From assembly GCA_020350725.1 (NCBI GenBank), contig CP070719.1:1583865-1647864 (forward strand): DNA of 64,000 nt, given 5' to 3'. The DNA comes from a bacterium (GTDB taxonomy: Bacteria > BMS3Abin14). The notes beneath the pieces were generated by a model, which saw only the letters and a program-made list of their open reading frames with translations, was not told the DNA's origin and ran no database searches. A program made the position numbers and the translations under genes. This document shows positions 17,616 to 26,694 of the stretch, in pieces. Numbering within the stretch: the first letter of the stretch is position 1; each line of letters opens with the position of its first letter.

Positions 17616-17870
17616 ACCCAGAATCCAAAGACCGAAATAACAGACCAAATCTGGGACCGGCAGGGCTGCCAAAAAAGGAATTCATTCTGTTGGCATAAGG
17701 ATGTGGTAAATCCGGACAGGTTTTCGCCGAGGAACGCGGTACCCGACCCTGAGGAGAGAACCCTGGACGAACGAGAATGGAAACTGAGGATTATTAATCC
17801 TTTTGGATTTCGGACCCGCCTGCGCCAAGGCCCCGGCGCGGCAAGCTTTGGATCTTGGATTTGAACCCTG
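17616..17870. repeat. Paired 7-bp repeat arrays in the mgtE-recO spacer
   Basis: Left array about 17616-17660: acccaga, atccaaa, gaccgaa, ataacag, accaaat, ctgggac. Right array about 17776-17870, in the opposite sense: tggaaac, tgaggat, then gatttcg, ctttgga, tcttgga, tttgaac. The left part read on the minus strand gives the TTTGGAT-type words of the right part. The 278-base spacer holds no gene that I can support. Confidence 0.55.
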
Positions 17871-17906
17871 CTACACACCTTGCCCAATACAGGTGCGAAC
17901 CATCCC

Positions 17907-18656
17907 ATGAGCGCTCCGCAGCAGACAGAGGCCATCGTTCTGTCCCACATCGACGTGGGTGAAGAGGACAGGATCGTCACGTTTCTCACCAGGGATCACG
18001 GTCTCCTCAGAGCCGCTGCCGGGGGGGCCAAGCGTCTGCGGGGAGGAAGACCCGCCGTCTTTGACCTGTTCGTCCACGGCATCATCCATTTCCACGTGTC
18101 CGGCAAAGAGGGTAAGCTTACCCGCATCAGGTCGGCGGAGGTCATTCACCCCTTCCTGAATATACGGGCGGATTACGGGAGGCTTTGTGCGGCTTCATAT
18201 CTCGCCGAGGTGACCGCCCACTGCGTGCAGGAAGCGGACCCCGTCCCCTCGATTTTCGACCTGATCCTGTTCTGTATGGGGCAGCTCGAGAGTGGCGCCG
18301 AGGTGTACCGGATCCTTTTCCTCTACGTGATGAGACTTCTGAAGGAGTTGGGCATGGCTCCGGAACTCTCGCACTGCATGGTCTGTCGAGGGCCCATTGA
18401 GGGCGAAGCGCTTTTGAGTCCCATGGACGGCGGGGCCGTCCACCCTGCTTGTGCGAGGTCAGCGGGCGTGCAGGTCCTGCAGGCCGGGGATATGGCCTTC
18501 CTCGCCTTTGCCGCGAAAAGGAGGATCGAATCGTTGAGCAACCTGAAGCCGGATCCGGAGTCCGCGGAGCGCCTGTTTCAGGCCCTCCACACCTTCGCCG
18601 TCCATCATCTAGGTTTCGAGCCGAGATCGTTCAAAATGCTGGGAAAAGGGACTTAG
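17907..18656 (+). CDS. recO: DNA repair protein RecO
   Basis: Recombination mediator of the RecFOR pathway that loads RecA on gaps and anneals strands. The start is placed at ATG 17907 because the family begins near TEAIVLSHIDVGEEDRIVTFLT; a TTG at 17880 is in frame but adds an unrelated peptide. 249 residues. The N-terminal OB fold is followed by helical parts and a CMVC...CARS cysteine pair near residue 165-185 typical of RecO zinc-binding members. It lies alone between mgtE and glyQ. Confidence 0.88.
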   Translation: MSAPQQTEAIVLSHIDVGEEDRIVTFLTRDHGLLRAAAGGAKRLRGGRPAVFDLFVHGIIHFHVSGKEGKLTRIRSAEVIHPFLNIRADYGRLCAASYLAEVTAHCVQEADPVPSIFDLILFCMGQLESGAEVYRILFLYVMRLLKELGMAPELSHCMVCRGPIEGEALLSPMDGGAVHPACARSAGVQVLQAGDMAFLAFAAKRRIESLSNLKPDPESAERLFQALHTFAVHHLGFEPRSFKMLGKGT

Positions 18657-18659
18657 ATA

Positions 18660-18923
18660 TGGGAAATTGGAAACGGCAGATTTCAGGATCGGTCCGTGAA
18701 CCTGACACCGGATAGGGAATCACTGGCCATTCTTCAGGACCGGGTCGAGGCCCGGTTCAGTTCCCTGGGCTTCGGATGGGCATTCCCCCTCTCCCTTCCT
18801 CTGCCCTCTCGGAACGCTTGACATCTCCCGGTTTTCCCTGTTTTATTTATTGTTCCGCTTTATGCAGTATGCAGGGAGGGGCATTTCCAAGTTACAGGGT
18901 CCAGGTTGCACGTTCCCGGGACG
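18660..18923. repeat. Spacer between recO and glyQ with two short 7-bp arrays
   Basis: Short arrays occur at 18660-18690 (gggaaat, tggaaac, ggcagat, ttcagga) and 18889-18923 (tccaagt, tacaggg, tccaggt, tgcacgt, tcccggg), either side of the glyQ promoter candidate. A 41-codon frame starting GTG at 18696 ends within the -35 box and is probably not a gene. Confidence 0.4.
18818..18846 (+). promoter_or_regulatory. Sigma70-type promoter for glyQ
   Basis: A perfect -35 TTGACA (18818-18823), a 17-base spacer, and the -10 TTTTAT (18841-18846, 4 of 6). The transcript would have a leader of about 150 bases before glyQ. No T-box or attenuator structure is obvious in it. Confidence 0.5.
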
Positions 18924-19004
18924 GCATCATTCAGGCCTTTACCTCGACCCATGGACCTGAAATACCGAACCGGTTAAGGCATTCTTATTGAGAGGACATT
19001 CACC

Positions 19005-19919
<915 letters not shown>

Positions 19920-19955
19920 GTGCTGCAAAGGGGCGCATGGGTGAGCGGGCGAGAA

Positions 19956-20070
19956 TTTAGTGTCTAGAGTCTAGTGTCTAGTTCTAGAAACTAGGAACCA
20001 GAACCAGAAACGCTCTCTGTTGTTTGATCAATACTCTTGACTTTTAGATTTTGGATTTTGGATTGTAATC
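19956..20070. repeat. 7-bp repeat arrays between glyQ and glyS
   Basis: First array 19956-20010: tttagtg, tctagag, tctagtg, tctagtt, ctagaaa, ctaggaa, ccagaac, cagaaac. Second array 20041-20070: ttttaga, ttttgga, ttttgga, ttgtaat. Word identity drifts stepwise along the first array from TCTAGTG to CTAGAAA to CCAGAAC. Confidence 0.8.
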
Positions 20071-20094
20071 TTGAAACTCATGAGGATTATCTAA

Positions 20095-22164
20095 ATGACA
20101 CGTGACCTGTTACTTGAGATCGGAACGGAAGAGATCCCGGCCAGCTACCTGCCGCCCGCCCTCGAGCAGATCCAGAGCCTGGCGGCCAGGGAGCTCACCG
20201 GCCAGCGCATCGCGTTCGGGAAGACGGCCGCATACGCCACACCCAGGAGGATCGTCCTCCATATCACGGATGTAGCAGAGGCCCAGGAGACAAGCGTCAA
20301 GGAGGTCCTCGGACCGGCCAGGGCGGTGGCCTTCGATGACAAGGGCAAACCCACCAAAGCCGCCGAGGGCTTTGCCAGGGGCCAGGGTATAACTGTCAAG
20401 GACCTGAAGACCGTCCAGACGCCCAAGGGGGAGTACGTGGCCGCCGTCAAGAAGGAGGCCAGCCAGCCCACCGCTGAGATCCTTCCCGCGATCATGCCCA
20501 GGATCATCACGTCCCTCCATTTTCCCAAGATGCAGCGATGGGGGTATCTGAACCTCCGGTTCCCCCGCCCCATCCGCTGGCTTCTCTGTCTTTTCGGATC
20601 CGACGTCGTTCCCTTCGACCTGGAGGGGATCGAGTCGGGCCGGATGATGACCGGCCATCGTTTCATGGCCCCCGGGCCCTTCGAGATCAAGGACGTCAAG
20701 GATTATTTCCGCCAGGTCAAGAGGGCCAGGGTGGTTCTTGATCAGGACGAGAGGAAGGATATCATCCGTAAGGGTATCACCAAGGCAGCCGAGGAGGTGG
20801 GCGGAAAGCCCATCGAGGACGAGGCCCTGCTGGACGAGGTCACGTACCTCGTGGAATTCCCGGTTGTCCTCACCGGAACCTACGAGAAGAGGTATCTTTC
20901 CCTGCCCTGGGAGGTTCTGATCACCTCCATGAGTTCCCACCAAAGGTACTTCTCGGTGACGAACAAGAGCGGCAAATTGCTGCCCTATTTCATTACCATC
21001 AGCAACAATGTGGCCAGGGACAACGCCCTTGTCGCCCAGGGGAACGAGAGGGTGTTAAGGGCCCGCCTCGAGGACGCCATGTTCTTCTTCGCTGAGGACA
21101 GAAAGATCCCCCTCATGACGAGGGTGGAGGAACTCAAGGACGTGGTCTTCCAGGAGAAGCTGGGTACGTCCTACGAGAAGATGGAGCGCTTCCGTGCCCT
21201 GGCCCGGTACCTGGCGAAGAGGGTCGAGCCCGACAGCCTCGACGAGGTGAAAAAGGTGGCTACCCTGTGCAAGGGCGACCTGGTGACCCAGATGGTGGGT
21301 GAATTCGCCGACCTCCAGGGGGTCATGGGCAAGGAGTATGCCCTGCTCGAAGGAGAGAGCAAGGTGGTCGCCCGGGGGATCAGCGAGCACTATTATCCCA
21401 AGTTCTCCGGTGACCGGACACCGGACACGGTGGGCGGCGCTGCGGTCAGTCTCGCCGACCGCATGGACACCGTGTGCGGCTGCTTCGGCATAGGCATCAC
21501 CCCCTCCGGAACGGCGGATCCCTACGGTATCAGGAGACACGCCCTGGCCATCATCGCCATCCTCATGGATCGGAAATGGAGGATCTCCCTTGCTGACCTG
21601 ATGAAGGAGTCCCTGAAGCTTCTCAAGGGCAAGATCGAGGTGGCGCCAAAGGATGCCCTGGCGAGCCTGAGCGATTTCTTCAGGGGACGCCTCCAGCACC
21701 AGTTCACTGGACGGGGTTTCCGCCACGATCTGGTGCAGGCCGTTCTTGCCGACCACTGGGCAGACCCGGTGGACGCGGCCGATCGTCTCGACGCCCTGGC
21801 GAAGTTCTCCGAGAAGACCGGTTTCGCAGACCTGATCCTGTCCTTCAAGCGGGTGATGAACATCATCCCAGAGGGATTCCGGGGCAAACCGGACAAGAGG
21901 AAGGCCAGACACCGGGTGGAGAAGGACCTCCTCGACGCGGCCAGAGATGCCGGAAAGGACGTGGCCGGTTTGCTGGAGGCCGGCAAGTACACCCAGGCCC
22001 TCAACCGGCTGGCTAAGCTCAAAAAGCCGGTGGACGCCTTCTTCGACGGCGTCATGGTCATGGACAAGGACAGGTCCGTCCAGAAGAACCGCCTGGCCAT
22101 CCTCCAGGAGGTTTCGGACCTGTTCGCCCAGGTGGCGGATTTCAGGAAAGTGGTGACAGAGTAA
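20095..22164 (+). CDS. glyS: Glycyl-tRNA synthetase beta subunit
   Basis: Beta subunit that binds tRNA-Gly and completes the alpha2-beta2 enzyme. 689 residues, full length. The N-terminus LLLEIGTEEIPASYLPPALEQI is diagnostic, followed by LRFPRPIRWL and SSHQRYFSV blocks; a HD-like domain (GDLVTQMVGEFADLQGVMGKEYA) and the C-terminal anticodon-binding-like domain are complete. The final 17 bases before the stop recur 179 bases downstream as part of a duplicated spacer. Confidence 0.96.
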   Translation: MTRDLLLEIGTEEIPASYLPPALEQIQSLAARELTGQRIAFGKTAAYATPRRIVLHITDVAEAQETSVKEVLGPARAVAFDDKGKPTKAAEGFARGQGITVKDLKTVQTPKGEYVAAVKKEASQPTAEILPAIMPRIITSLHFPKMQRWGYLNLRFPRPIRWLLCLFGSDVVPFDLEGIESGRMMTGHRFMAPGPFEIKDVKDYFRQVKRARVVLDQDERKDIIRKGITKAAEEVGGKPIEDEALLDEVTYLVEFPVVLTGTYEKRYLSLPWEVLITSMSSHQRYFSVTNKSGKLLPYFITISNNVARDNALVAQGNERVLRARLEDAMFFFAEDRKIPLMTRVEELKDVVFQEKLGTSYEKMERFRALARYLAKRVEPDSLDEVKKVATLCKGDLVTQMVGEFADLQGVMGKEYALLEGESKVVARGISEHYYPKFSGDRTPDTVGGAAVSLADRMDTVCGCFGIGITPSGTADPYGIRRHALAIIAILMDRKWRISLADLMKESLKLLKGKIEVAPKDALASLSDFFRGRLQHQFTGRGFRHDLVQAVLADHWADPVDAADRLDALAKFSEKTGFADLILSFKRVMNIIPEGFRGKPDKRKARHRVEKDLLDAARDAGKDVAGLLEAGKYTQALNRLAKLKKPVDAFFDGVMVMDKDRSVQKNRLAILQEVSDLFAQVADFRKVVTE

Positions 22165-22446
22165 GCGGCTGGGTCAAAGGTCAAAGGGGAAAGGGGAAAG
22201 GTAAAAGGTAAAAGATAAAAGGTTAAAGGGGAAAGGATAAAGGGGAAAGGCGACCACTTTAACCCTTATCCTTTTCCCTTTACCCTTATAAAAGGGCCCT
22301 TCGTGGCCCTTTATTTCTTTTCGGGAAAGTGGTGACAGAGCAGGTGGCAAGGGGAAGGGTAAAAGGTGAAAGGTTAAAGGGGAAAGGGGAAAGGGGAGAG
22401 GGGAGAGGCGTCCGCTTTAACCTTTATCCTTTTCCCTTTACCCTGA
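22145..22446. repeat. Duplicated unit: glyS 3' end plus paired inverted 7-bp arrays
   Basis: GGAAAGTGGTGACAGAG occurs at 22145-22161 (end of glyS) and again at 22324-22340. Each copy is followed by a purine-rich array (ggtaaaa, ggtaaaa, gataaaa, ggttaaa, ggggaaa, ggataaa in copy 1, 22172-22250; similar words in copy 2, 22341-22408). A pyrimidine-rich inverted arm then follows, centred on ATCCTTTTCCCTTTACCCT (22257-22288 and 22416-22446). Each copy can fold into a long purine-pyrimidine hairpin. A normal terminator separates the copies. Confidence 0.85.
22288..22321 (+). terminator. Rho-independent terminator after glyS
   Basis: Stem AAAGGGCC/GGCCCTTT with loop CTTCGT, followed by ATTTCTTTT. 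It lies between the two copies of the duplicated array unit and would end the glyS transcript. Confidence 0.8.
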
Positions 22447-22476
22447 TTAATTGATTTTGGATTCTCATTCCTTCCC

Positions 22477-22506
22477 TTGCCCCATCCCCCCTGATGCGGT
22501 TATATT
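22477..22506 (+). promoter_or_regulatory. Possible promoter for dgt
   Basis: TTGCCC (22477-22482) and TATATT (22501-22506) separated by 18 bases, ending 28 bases before the dgt start. The -10 matches 5 of 6 consensus bases and the -35 matches 4 of 6, so this is only plausible. Confidence 0.35.
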
Positions 22507-22534
22507 CCTGTTACAATTTAACGGTAATCCAATC

Positions 22535-23683
22535 ATGGTGAGACTGGAGAGAGAAAAAAAGGAAGCCGGGGAACTGGCGCCCTATGCCGCCCTCAATTCC
22601 ATGTCGAGGGGGCGCCTGCATCCGGAGGACGAGCACCCCATCAGGCTTGCCTTCGAGCGGGACCGGGACCGGATCATCCACTGCAGTGCCTTCCGTCGGA
22701 TGGAGTACAAGACCCAGGTCTTCTTCTACCACGAGGGTGACTACTTCCGGACCCGGTTGACCCATTCCCTGGAGGTGGCCCAGATCAGCCGGTCGGCGGC
22801 TCTGGCGCTGGATCTCAACGAGGTGCTGGCCGAAGCGCTGGCCCTGGCCCACGACCTCGGGCATACCCCCTTCGGTCACTCGGGGGAGAGGGTCATGGAC
22901 GCTCTGATGTCTGACGACGGGGGGTTCGAGCACAATCAGCAGACCCTGAGGGTGGTGGATCTCCTCGAATACCGCTACCCGCGGTTTCCCGGACTGAACC
23001 TCTCCTGGGAGGTGCGGGAGGGAATCGCCAAACACAGCACGGACTACGACAATCCGGTGATCGCCTCCTTCGGGAACGCACAACCCAGCCTTGAGGCCCA
23101 GATCGTTGAACTGGCCGATGAGATAGCGTACAACAACCACGATCTGGACGACGGCCTCACCTCGAGGATGATGGAGTTGGAACAGCTGGAGGATGTCACC
23201 ATCTGGCGTGAGGTGGCGCACCAGATCAAGAGGGATCTTCCATCCATCAAGCCGTCCATGCTCAAACACGAGGCCATCAGGAGGATCATCAACTGGCAGG
23301 TCAGCGACCTCATCTCGAACATCGGCAAGGTCCTCGCACAGCGGGGGATCGTGGACCGGCAGGGACTCGCCGAGGCCCGCGAGAGGGTGGCCGGCTTCAG
23401 TCCCGACATGGAGGTGATGAACCAGGAACTCAAGGAATTCCTCAGGGTGAACCTCTACCAGCACTTTCGAGTGATCCGCATGGCCCAGAAGGCACAGAGG
23501 ATCCTCAGCGATCTCTTCACCGCCTACTGCGACATGCCTCAGCAGCTACCGCCCCAGTACTTCCGCCGGATCGAAAAGGAGGAGAGCGCCAGACGGGTCA
23601 TCTGCGACTACATGGCGGGCATGACGGACAAGTTCGCCCTGGATGAACACAGGAAGCTTTTCGATCCCATGGAAAAGGTGTGA
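22535..23683 (+). CDS. dgt: Deoxyguanosine triphosphate triphosphohydrolase-like HD protein
   Basis: Hydrolyses dGTP or other dNTPs to nucleoside and triphosphate. The start is taken as ATG 22535 since the upstream TTG 22451 lies in the repeat array. 382 residues. The HD metal site is complete: RLTHSLEVAQISRS (His), LAHDLGHTPFGHSGE (HD), and the distal Asp in ELADEIAYNNHDLDDG. The family segment CSAFRRMEYKTQVF precedes it. The length fits the shorter (type 2/3) dGTPase subfamily rather than E. coli Dgt. Substrate preference cannot be read from sequence. Confidence 0.9.
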   Translation: MVRLEREKKEAGELAPYAALNSMSRGRLHPEDEHPIRLAFERDRDRIIHCSAFRRMEYKTQVFFYHEGDYFRTRLTHSLEVAQISRSAALALDLNEVLAEALALAHDLGHTPFGHSGERVMDALMSDDGGFEHNQQTLRVVDLLEYRYPRFPGLNLSWEVREGIAKHSTDYDNPVIASFGNAQPSLEAQIVELADEIAYNNHDLDDGLTSRMMELEQLEDVTIWREVAHQIKRDLPSIKPSMLKHEAIRRIINWQVSDLISNIGKVLAQRGIVDRQGLAEARERVAGFSPDMEVMNQELKEFLRVNLYQHFRVIRMAQKAQRILSDLFTAYCDMPQQLPPQYFRRIEKEESARRVICDYMAGMTDKFALDEHRKLFDPMEKV

Positions 23684-23738
23684 GTTCTGACCAGGCGAGA
23701 CCCGGGGGAGGATACGTCACGACGCAATTGTAAGAGCT

Positions 23739-23781
23739 CATCTTCTGCAAGATGTCTGATCCGCCGGAAGGGGACTTCCGG
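23739..23781. other. Two consecutive perfect hairpins before the cytochrome gene
   Basis: Hairpin 1 at 23739-23754 is CATCTT/AAGATG with loop CTGC. Hairpin 2 at 23764-23781 is CCGGAAG/CTTCCGG with loop GGGA, ending about 10 bases before the ribosome binding site of the cytochrome gene. There are no U-runs, so an mRNA-stability or translation-control role is as likely as termination. Confidence 0.4.
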
Positions 23782-23804
23782 AAGGCATGGAAAGGAGAAA
23801 CGGT

Positions 23805-24122
23805 ATGAAGAGGATTGTCGTTGTTCTCATGATCTTGACCCTGGCGATGGCCCTGAGCGGAGTGGTCCTGGCCGACGCGGATAAGCCGGCGGTGGCCGAG
23901 AGCGGCGCGGTGGACATGGAGGCGGCAAAGGCCACCTTCGAGAACACCTGTTCCAAGTGCCACGCCCTCAGCCGAGCCATGGCCAAGAAGAAGGACCTCG
24001 CGGGATGGCAGGCGACGGTGAAGAGGATGTCCACGAACCACCGCATACGATTTGGCGAGGAGATCTCCCAGGAGGATCAGGAGGCCATCGTTCAGTACCT
24101 GCTGGAGAACGCGGGGAAGTAG
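23805..24122 (+). CDS. Small periplasmic monohaem cytochrome c
   Basis: Electron carrier exported to the periplasm. Start ATG 23805 chosen for the AAGGAG site 8 bases upstream; an ATG at 23787 overlaps that site. 105 residues: signal peptide (about 1-23, ending LSGVVLA-DA), haem motif CSKCH at residues 49-53, and a plausible axial Met in VKRMSTNH. The C-terminal helix EISQEDQEAIVQYLLENAG is typical of class I c-type domains. The partner is unknown. Confidence 0.82.
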   Translation: MKRIVVVLMILTLAMALSGVVLADADKPAVAESGAVDMEAAKATFENTCSKCHALSRAMAKKKDLAGWQATVKRMSTNHRIRFGEEISQEDQEAIVQYLLENAGK

Positions 24123-24130
24123 GAAGAAGC

Positions 24131-24353
24131 AGCAGTCAGTAGACAGTATTCAGGATTCAGGAAAAGCTCCCCAAACAGCTACCGGAAAAATCAACCGGTT
24201 TTTTGAATTTAAAAACCATACAAAACGGGAACTTACAAAGCCTACTTAATATCTTACATTAAATTTTGCATGCCCGTTTTTCTCTTGACTGATGGATATT
24301 CCTGAATTCTGAATACCGACTACTGATTACTGAATCCTGACTCCCGGTCCTAA
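24131..24353. repeat. Paired inverted 7-bp arrays flanking an A/T-rich core
   Basis: Left array 24131-24168: gcagtca, gtagaca, gtattca, ggattca, ggaaaag. Right array 24285-24353, whose complement gives the same words: ttcctga, attctga, ataccga, ctactga, ttactga, atcctga, ctcccgg. The core of about 115 bases is A/T-rich. The whole occupies the spacer between two convergent genes. Confidence 0.8.
24181..24202 (+). terminator. Rho-independent terminator after the cytochrome gene
   Basis: Short stem ACCGG/CCGGT with a 9-base A-rich loop, followed by six T. A second, wider inverted repeat AAAACGGG (24222-24229)/CCCGTTTT (24273-24280) follows and could serve either strand. Confidence 0.55.
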
Positions 24354-24354
24354 C

Positions 24355-25578
24355 TCACACGCTCCTCCTCACCCCCCTCGGCCGCCAGGACGGCGGGATG
24401 ATTCCGTTCGATCCACGCAGGTCCGGCAACTGGTCCGCATACATGGCGGAGAACTCCCCGTACCGGTCATTGATAAGATCGAGGGCCCCCTGCAGGGAGT
24501 CCTCTTCTCTGTCGGCGGGGAAGAGGGATCCCTGCAGGCAGCCGAACCGGAGGTGGCTCAGTGAGATCCCCAGGAGGCGGATGGGCCTTACGATGGATAC
24601 CGAATCCAGAATGGCCGACGCTGATCGGTAGATCCGGCTGGTGGTCCTGATCGGATGGGCCAGCGTCATCTGCCTCGAAAAGGTGGTGAAATCCCGGTAG
24701 CGTACGGTCAGTGTCACCCTGTTTCCGGCACAGTCGTGACGGCGCGCCCTCCGTCCGACCATCTCCGAGAGGGTCAGGAGAACCCGTCGCGCGGTGACAA
24801 GGTCGGTGACATCGCGGGGCAGGGTTGCCGAATGTCCGATGCTCTTGACCTTTTCGTTGCCCGCCCCCAGGGGCACGACGGGGGAATCCTCCTCTCCTCG
24901 TCCCATTCTCGAAAGGGTGTGTCCCAGGACACCGAATTCACGGACCAGGATCTGCAGCGGGAAACGTCCCAACTGGCCGCAGGTCGAAATGCCCATGGAT
25001 CCCAGACGGCGTTCGGTCTCCGGACCGATGCCGCACAGCTTTCCCACCGGCATGCTTTCCATGAGGTCCCTTACGTCGCCAGGGGCAAGGACCGACAGTC
25101 CATCGGGTTTTCTCCGGCCGCCGACCAGTTTTGCCAGCAGCTTGTTGGGACCGATCCCCACGGAACAGGTGAGGCCGGTCTCCTCCCGAATCCGTTCCTT
25201 GATCCTCCCCCCGAGGGTCTCAGCCCCCCCGAAACGGTTCAGATCGGTGGTCACATCCAGAAAGGCCTCATCGACGGAATAGGGCTCCACGAGAGGGGTG
25301 AAAGATTCAAGGATATCGATGATCATGGCCGAGACGTGACTGTACTTCCGGTGATCACACCGGACTATGACAAGGGCGGGACACAGTTTCAGGCCCTGAC
25401 CGAGAGCCATGCCCGTCCTGACGCCGAACTCCCTCGCCGCATAGGATGCGGTGGTGATGATGGTCCTCTGTCCCGGCCCGGCCACTGCCACCGGTTTGCC
25501 CCTCAGGGAAGGGTTGTCCACCTCTTCCACCGAGGCGAAGAAGGCATCCATGTCCACGTGGAGGATCACCCGGTTCAT
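24355..25578 (-). CDS. dinB: DNA polymerase IV, Y-family translesion polymerase
   Basis: Error-prone polymerase of the SOS response. 407 residues. Catalytic Asp9 in HVDMDAFFASVEE, and Asp103-Glu104 in PYSVDEAFLD, are present; the helix-hairpin-helix VGIGPNKLLAKLVGG and thumb (GKLCGIGPETERRLGSMGI) follow, with the little-finger domain near KVKSIGHSATLPRDV. It is the last gene of the lexA operon: its ATG overlaps the preceding small gene by 4 bases, so expression should follow LexA control. Confidence 0.95.
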   Translation of the reverse strand: MNRVILHVDMDAFFASVEEVDNPSLRGKPVAVAGPGQRTIITTASYAAREFGVRTGMALGQGLKLCPALVIVRCDHRKYSHVSAMIIDILESFTPLVEPYSVDEAFLDVTTDLNRFGGAETLGGRIKERIREETGLTCSVGIGPNKLLAKLVGGRRKPDGLSVLAPGDVRDLMESMPVGKLCGIGPETERRLGSMGISTCGQLGRFPLQILVREFGVLGHTLSRMGRGEEDSPVVPLGAGNEKVKSIGHSATLPRDVTDLVTARRVLLTLSEMVGRRARRHDCAGNRVTLTVRYRDFTTFSRQMTLAHPIRTTSRIYRSASAILDSVSIVRPIRLLGISLSHLRFGCLQGSLFPADREEDSLQGALDLINDRYGEFSAMYADQLPDLRGSNGIIPPSWRPRGVRRSV

Positions 25579-25829
25579 ACCAGTTGCGCCACCTTCTCCA
25601 GGTACCAGGTGAGGGCCTCGCCGTCGAGGACGAGCTCATACAGGTCGGAACCGTCCGTCACCGTGAAGTGGTGGAGGATAGCGGAACCCCTCCTCTCCGA
25701 CCAGGAGAAGGTGATCCCTGAAATACGGTATCTCCTTTTCCTCCAGATAAACCAGGCCGGACGCATTTTCCCGCCCGCACCGAAGACGGCGCCCACCACG
25801 ACCCGCTCCTGGATCTCCTGGGCCATCAC
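25575..25829 (-). CDS. Small beta-rich protein between lexA and dinB
   Basis: 84 residues, overlapping lexA and dinB by 4 bases each (ATGA on both sides), so it is certainly translated with them. The sequence is basic and beta-like: RPAWFIWRKRRYRISGITFSW, then AILHHFTVTDGSDLYELVLDG, then LTWYLEKV. It has the general pattern of the small domain found next to or fused to Y-family polymerases in actinobacteria (DUF6504-like), but this is a resemblance by eye only. A role as a polymerase accessory factor is a reasonable inference from position. Confidence 0.75.
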   Translation of the reverse strand: MMAQEIQERVVVGAVFGAGGKMRPAWFIWRKRRYRISGITFSWSERRGSAILHHFTVTDGSDLYELVLDGEALTWYLEKVAQLV

Positions 25830-26467
25830 CGGGCGTTTCCCCCTTTGAGGATGCGGATAACGGCCTCGACCCTGCCCGCGATCCTGGTTGTCCCGGCATC
25901 CTCTCCGGTGAGGACGATGGCCGGGAATTCCGGATTGGCCGCCTCGAGAGCGATCCCGTCCCGGGTCCTTCGGAATCTCTTCAGGGTGGCTTCGTCGCCC
26001 ACCACCGCGACCACGATGTCGCCGTCATATACTGTGGCCTGCGGTCTGACGAGGGCCAGATCCCCCGGCAAGATCTGTTCTCCCCGCATGCTGTTTCCCT
26101 TCACCCTGAGGAGAAAGTGATCCTGCCCAGCCAGGTTTTCATCGAGGTGGATGTAATCCTCCACCTCCTCGGCGGCAAGATCGAGGGCTCCGGCGGCCAC
26201 CGATCCGACCACCGGAACAGGCACACCACCGGGCCCGTCGAGGGGTGAGGGGAACCGGGACAAAATCTCCAGGCCACGGGAGATACCGGGAATCCTCCTG
26301 ATGAGCCCTTTCCGCTCCAGCGCCTCCAGGTGCTTGGCCGCAGCCCGCGGACCGGAGAGGTTCAGGTGATGGGCCAGTTCACGAACAGTGGGGGGATAGC
26401 CGTTCTCGGAAAGGAAGGTCCTGATATATGCCAGGACCTGTTGCTGTCTGGGTGTGAGTTCGTGCAA
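25826..26467 (-). CDS. lexA: SOS repressor LexA
   Basis: Repressor of DNA-damage genes, self-cleaving when RecA is activated. The start is a TTG at 26467, with GGAGG 8 bases upstream and the normal LexA beginning HELTPRQQQVLAYI; upstream codons read through a repeat array and are not believed. 213 residues: winged helix-turn-helix (residues 1-70, YPPTVRELAHHLNLSGP), cleavage site Ala92-Gly93 (SVAAGALD), catalytic Ser126 (KGNSMRG) and Lys163 (ATLKRF). First gene of lexA-small protein-dinB. Confidence 0.93.
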   Translation of the reverse strand: MHELTPRQQQVLAYIRTFLSENGYPPTVRELAHHLNLSGPRAAAKHLEALERKGLIRRIPGISRGLEILSRFPSPLDGPGGVPVPVVGSVAAGALDLAAEEVEDYIHLDENLAGQDHFLLRVKGNSMRGEQILPGDLALVRPQATVYDGDIVVAVVGDEATLKRFRRTRDGIALEAANPEFPAIVLTGEDAGTTRIAGRVEAVIRILKGGNAR

Positions 26468-26480
26468 AAGGCCGCCCTCC

Positions 26481-26660
26481 CAATTATCAGATCTCCGACT
26501 CCATATCCGACAGGAATTCAAAGTCCACAGCCTGCCATCCGACTTTTCCACCGCTGCTATCAGCGAAGTTGGAAGCTTCACTTCAGGTGGGTCCAAAATC
26601 CAAGATGAACAGAACTATGAATTAGGCCTGGCCGAAATCGGGGATTTTGGGTATTTACTT
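26481..26660. repeat. lexA leader region with degenerate 7-bp words
   Basis: Read on the minus strand, 26481-26550 gives cggatgg, caggctg, tggactt, tgaattc, ctgtcgg, atatgga, gtcggag, atctgat. Further TTTTGGA-type words occur at 26590-26603 and 26641-26650. This lies in the 552-base gap between lexA and smc, which otherwise holds the LexA box and a GC-rich smc leader but no gene that I can support. Confidence 0.45.
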
Positions 26661-26694
26661 GACACTCGGTACTTTATACCTTGAACTGGCTTAA

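Noticed and set aside
18696-18821. 41-codon frame between recO and glyQ
   Set aside because: Its stop codon overlaps the glyQ -35 box; there is no ribosome binding site or homology that I can recognise.
24131-24353. Insertion sequence or transposon remnant with terminal inverted repeats
   Set aside because: The arms are heptad arrays that differ from locus to locus, there is no transposase or target duplication, and similar pairs occur in many spacers.
24655-25848. 397-codon plus-strand frame opposite dinB and the small SOS gene
   Set aside because: The minus-strand genes overlap neatly by 4 bases and have catalytic motifs, which excludes the plus-strand reading.
26468-26596. Longer LexA start at 26596
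   Set aside because: The extra 43 codons read through a 7-bp array and do not resemble LexA; TTG 26467 has a ribosome binding site and gives the usual beginning.
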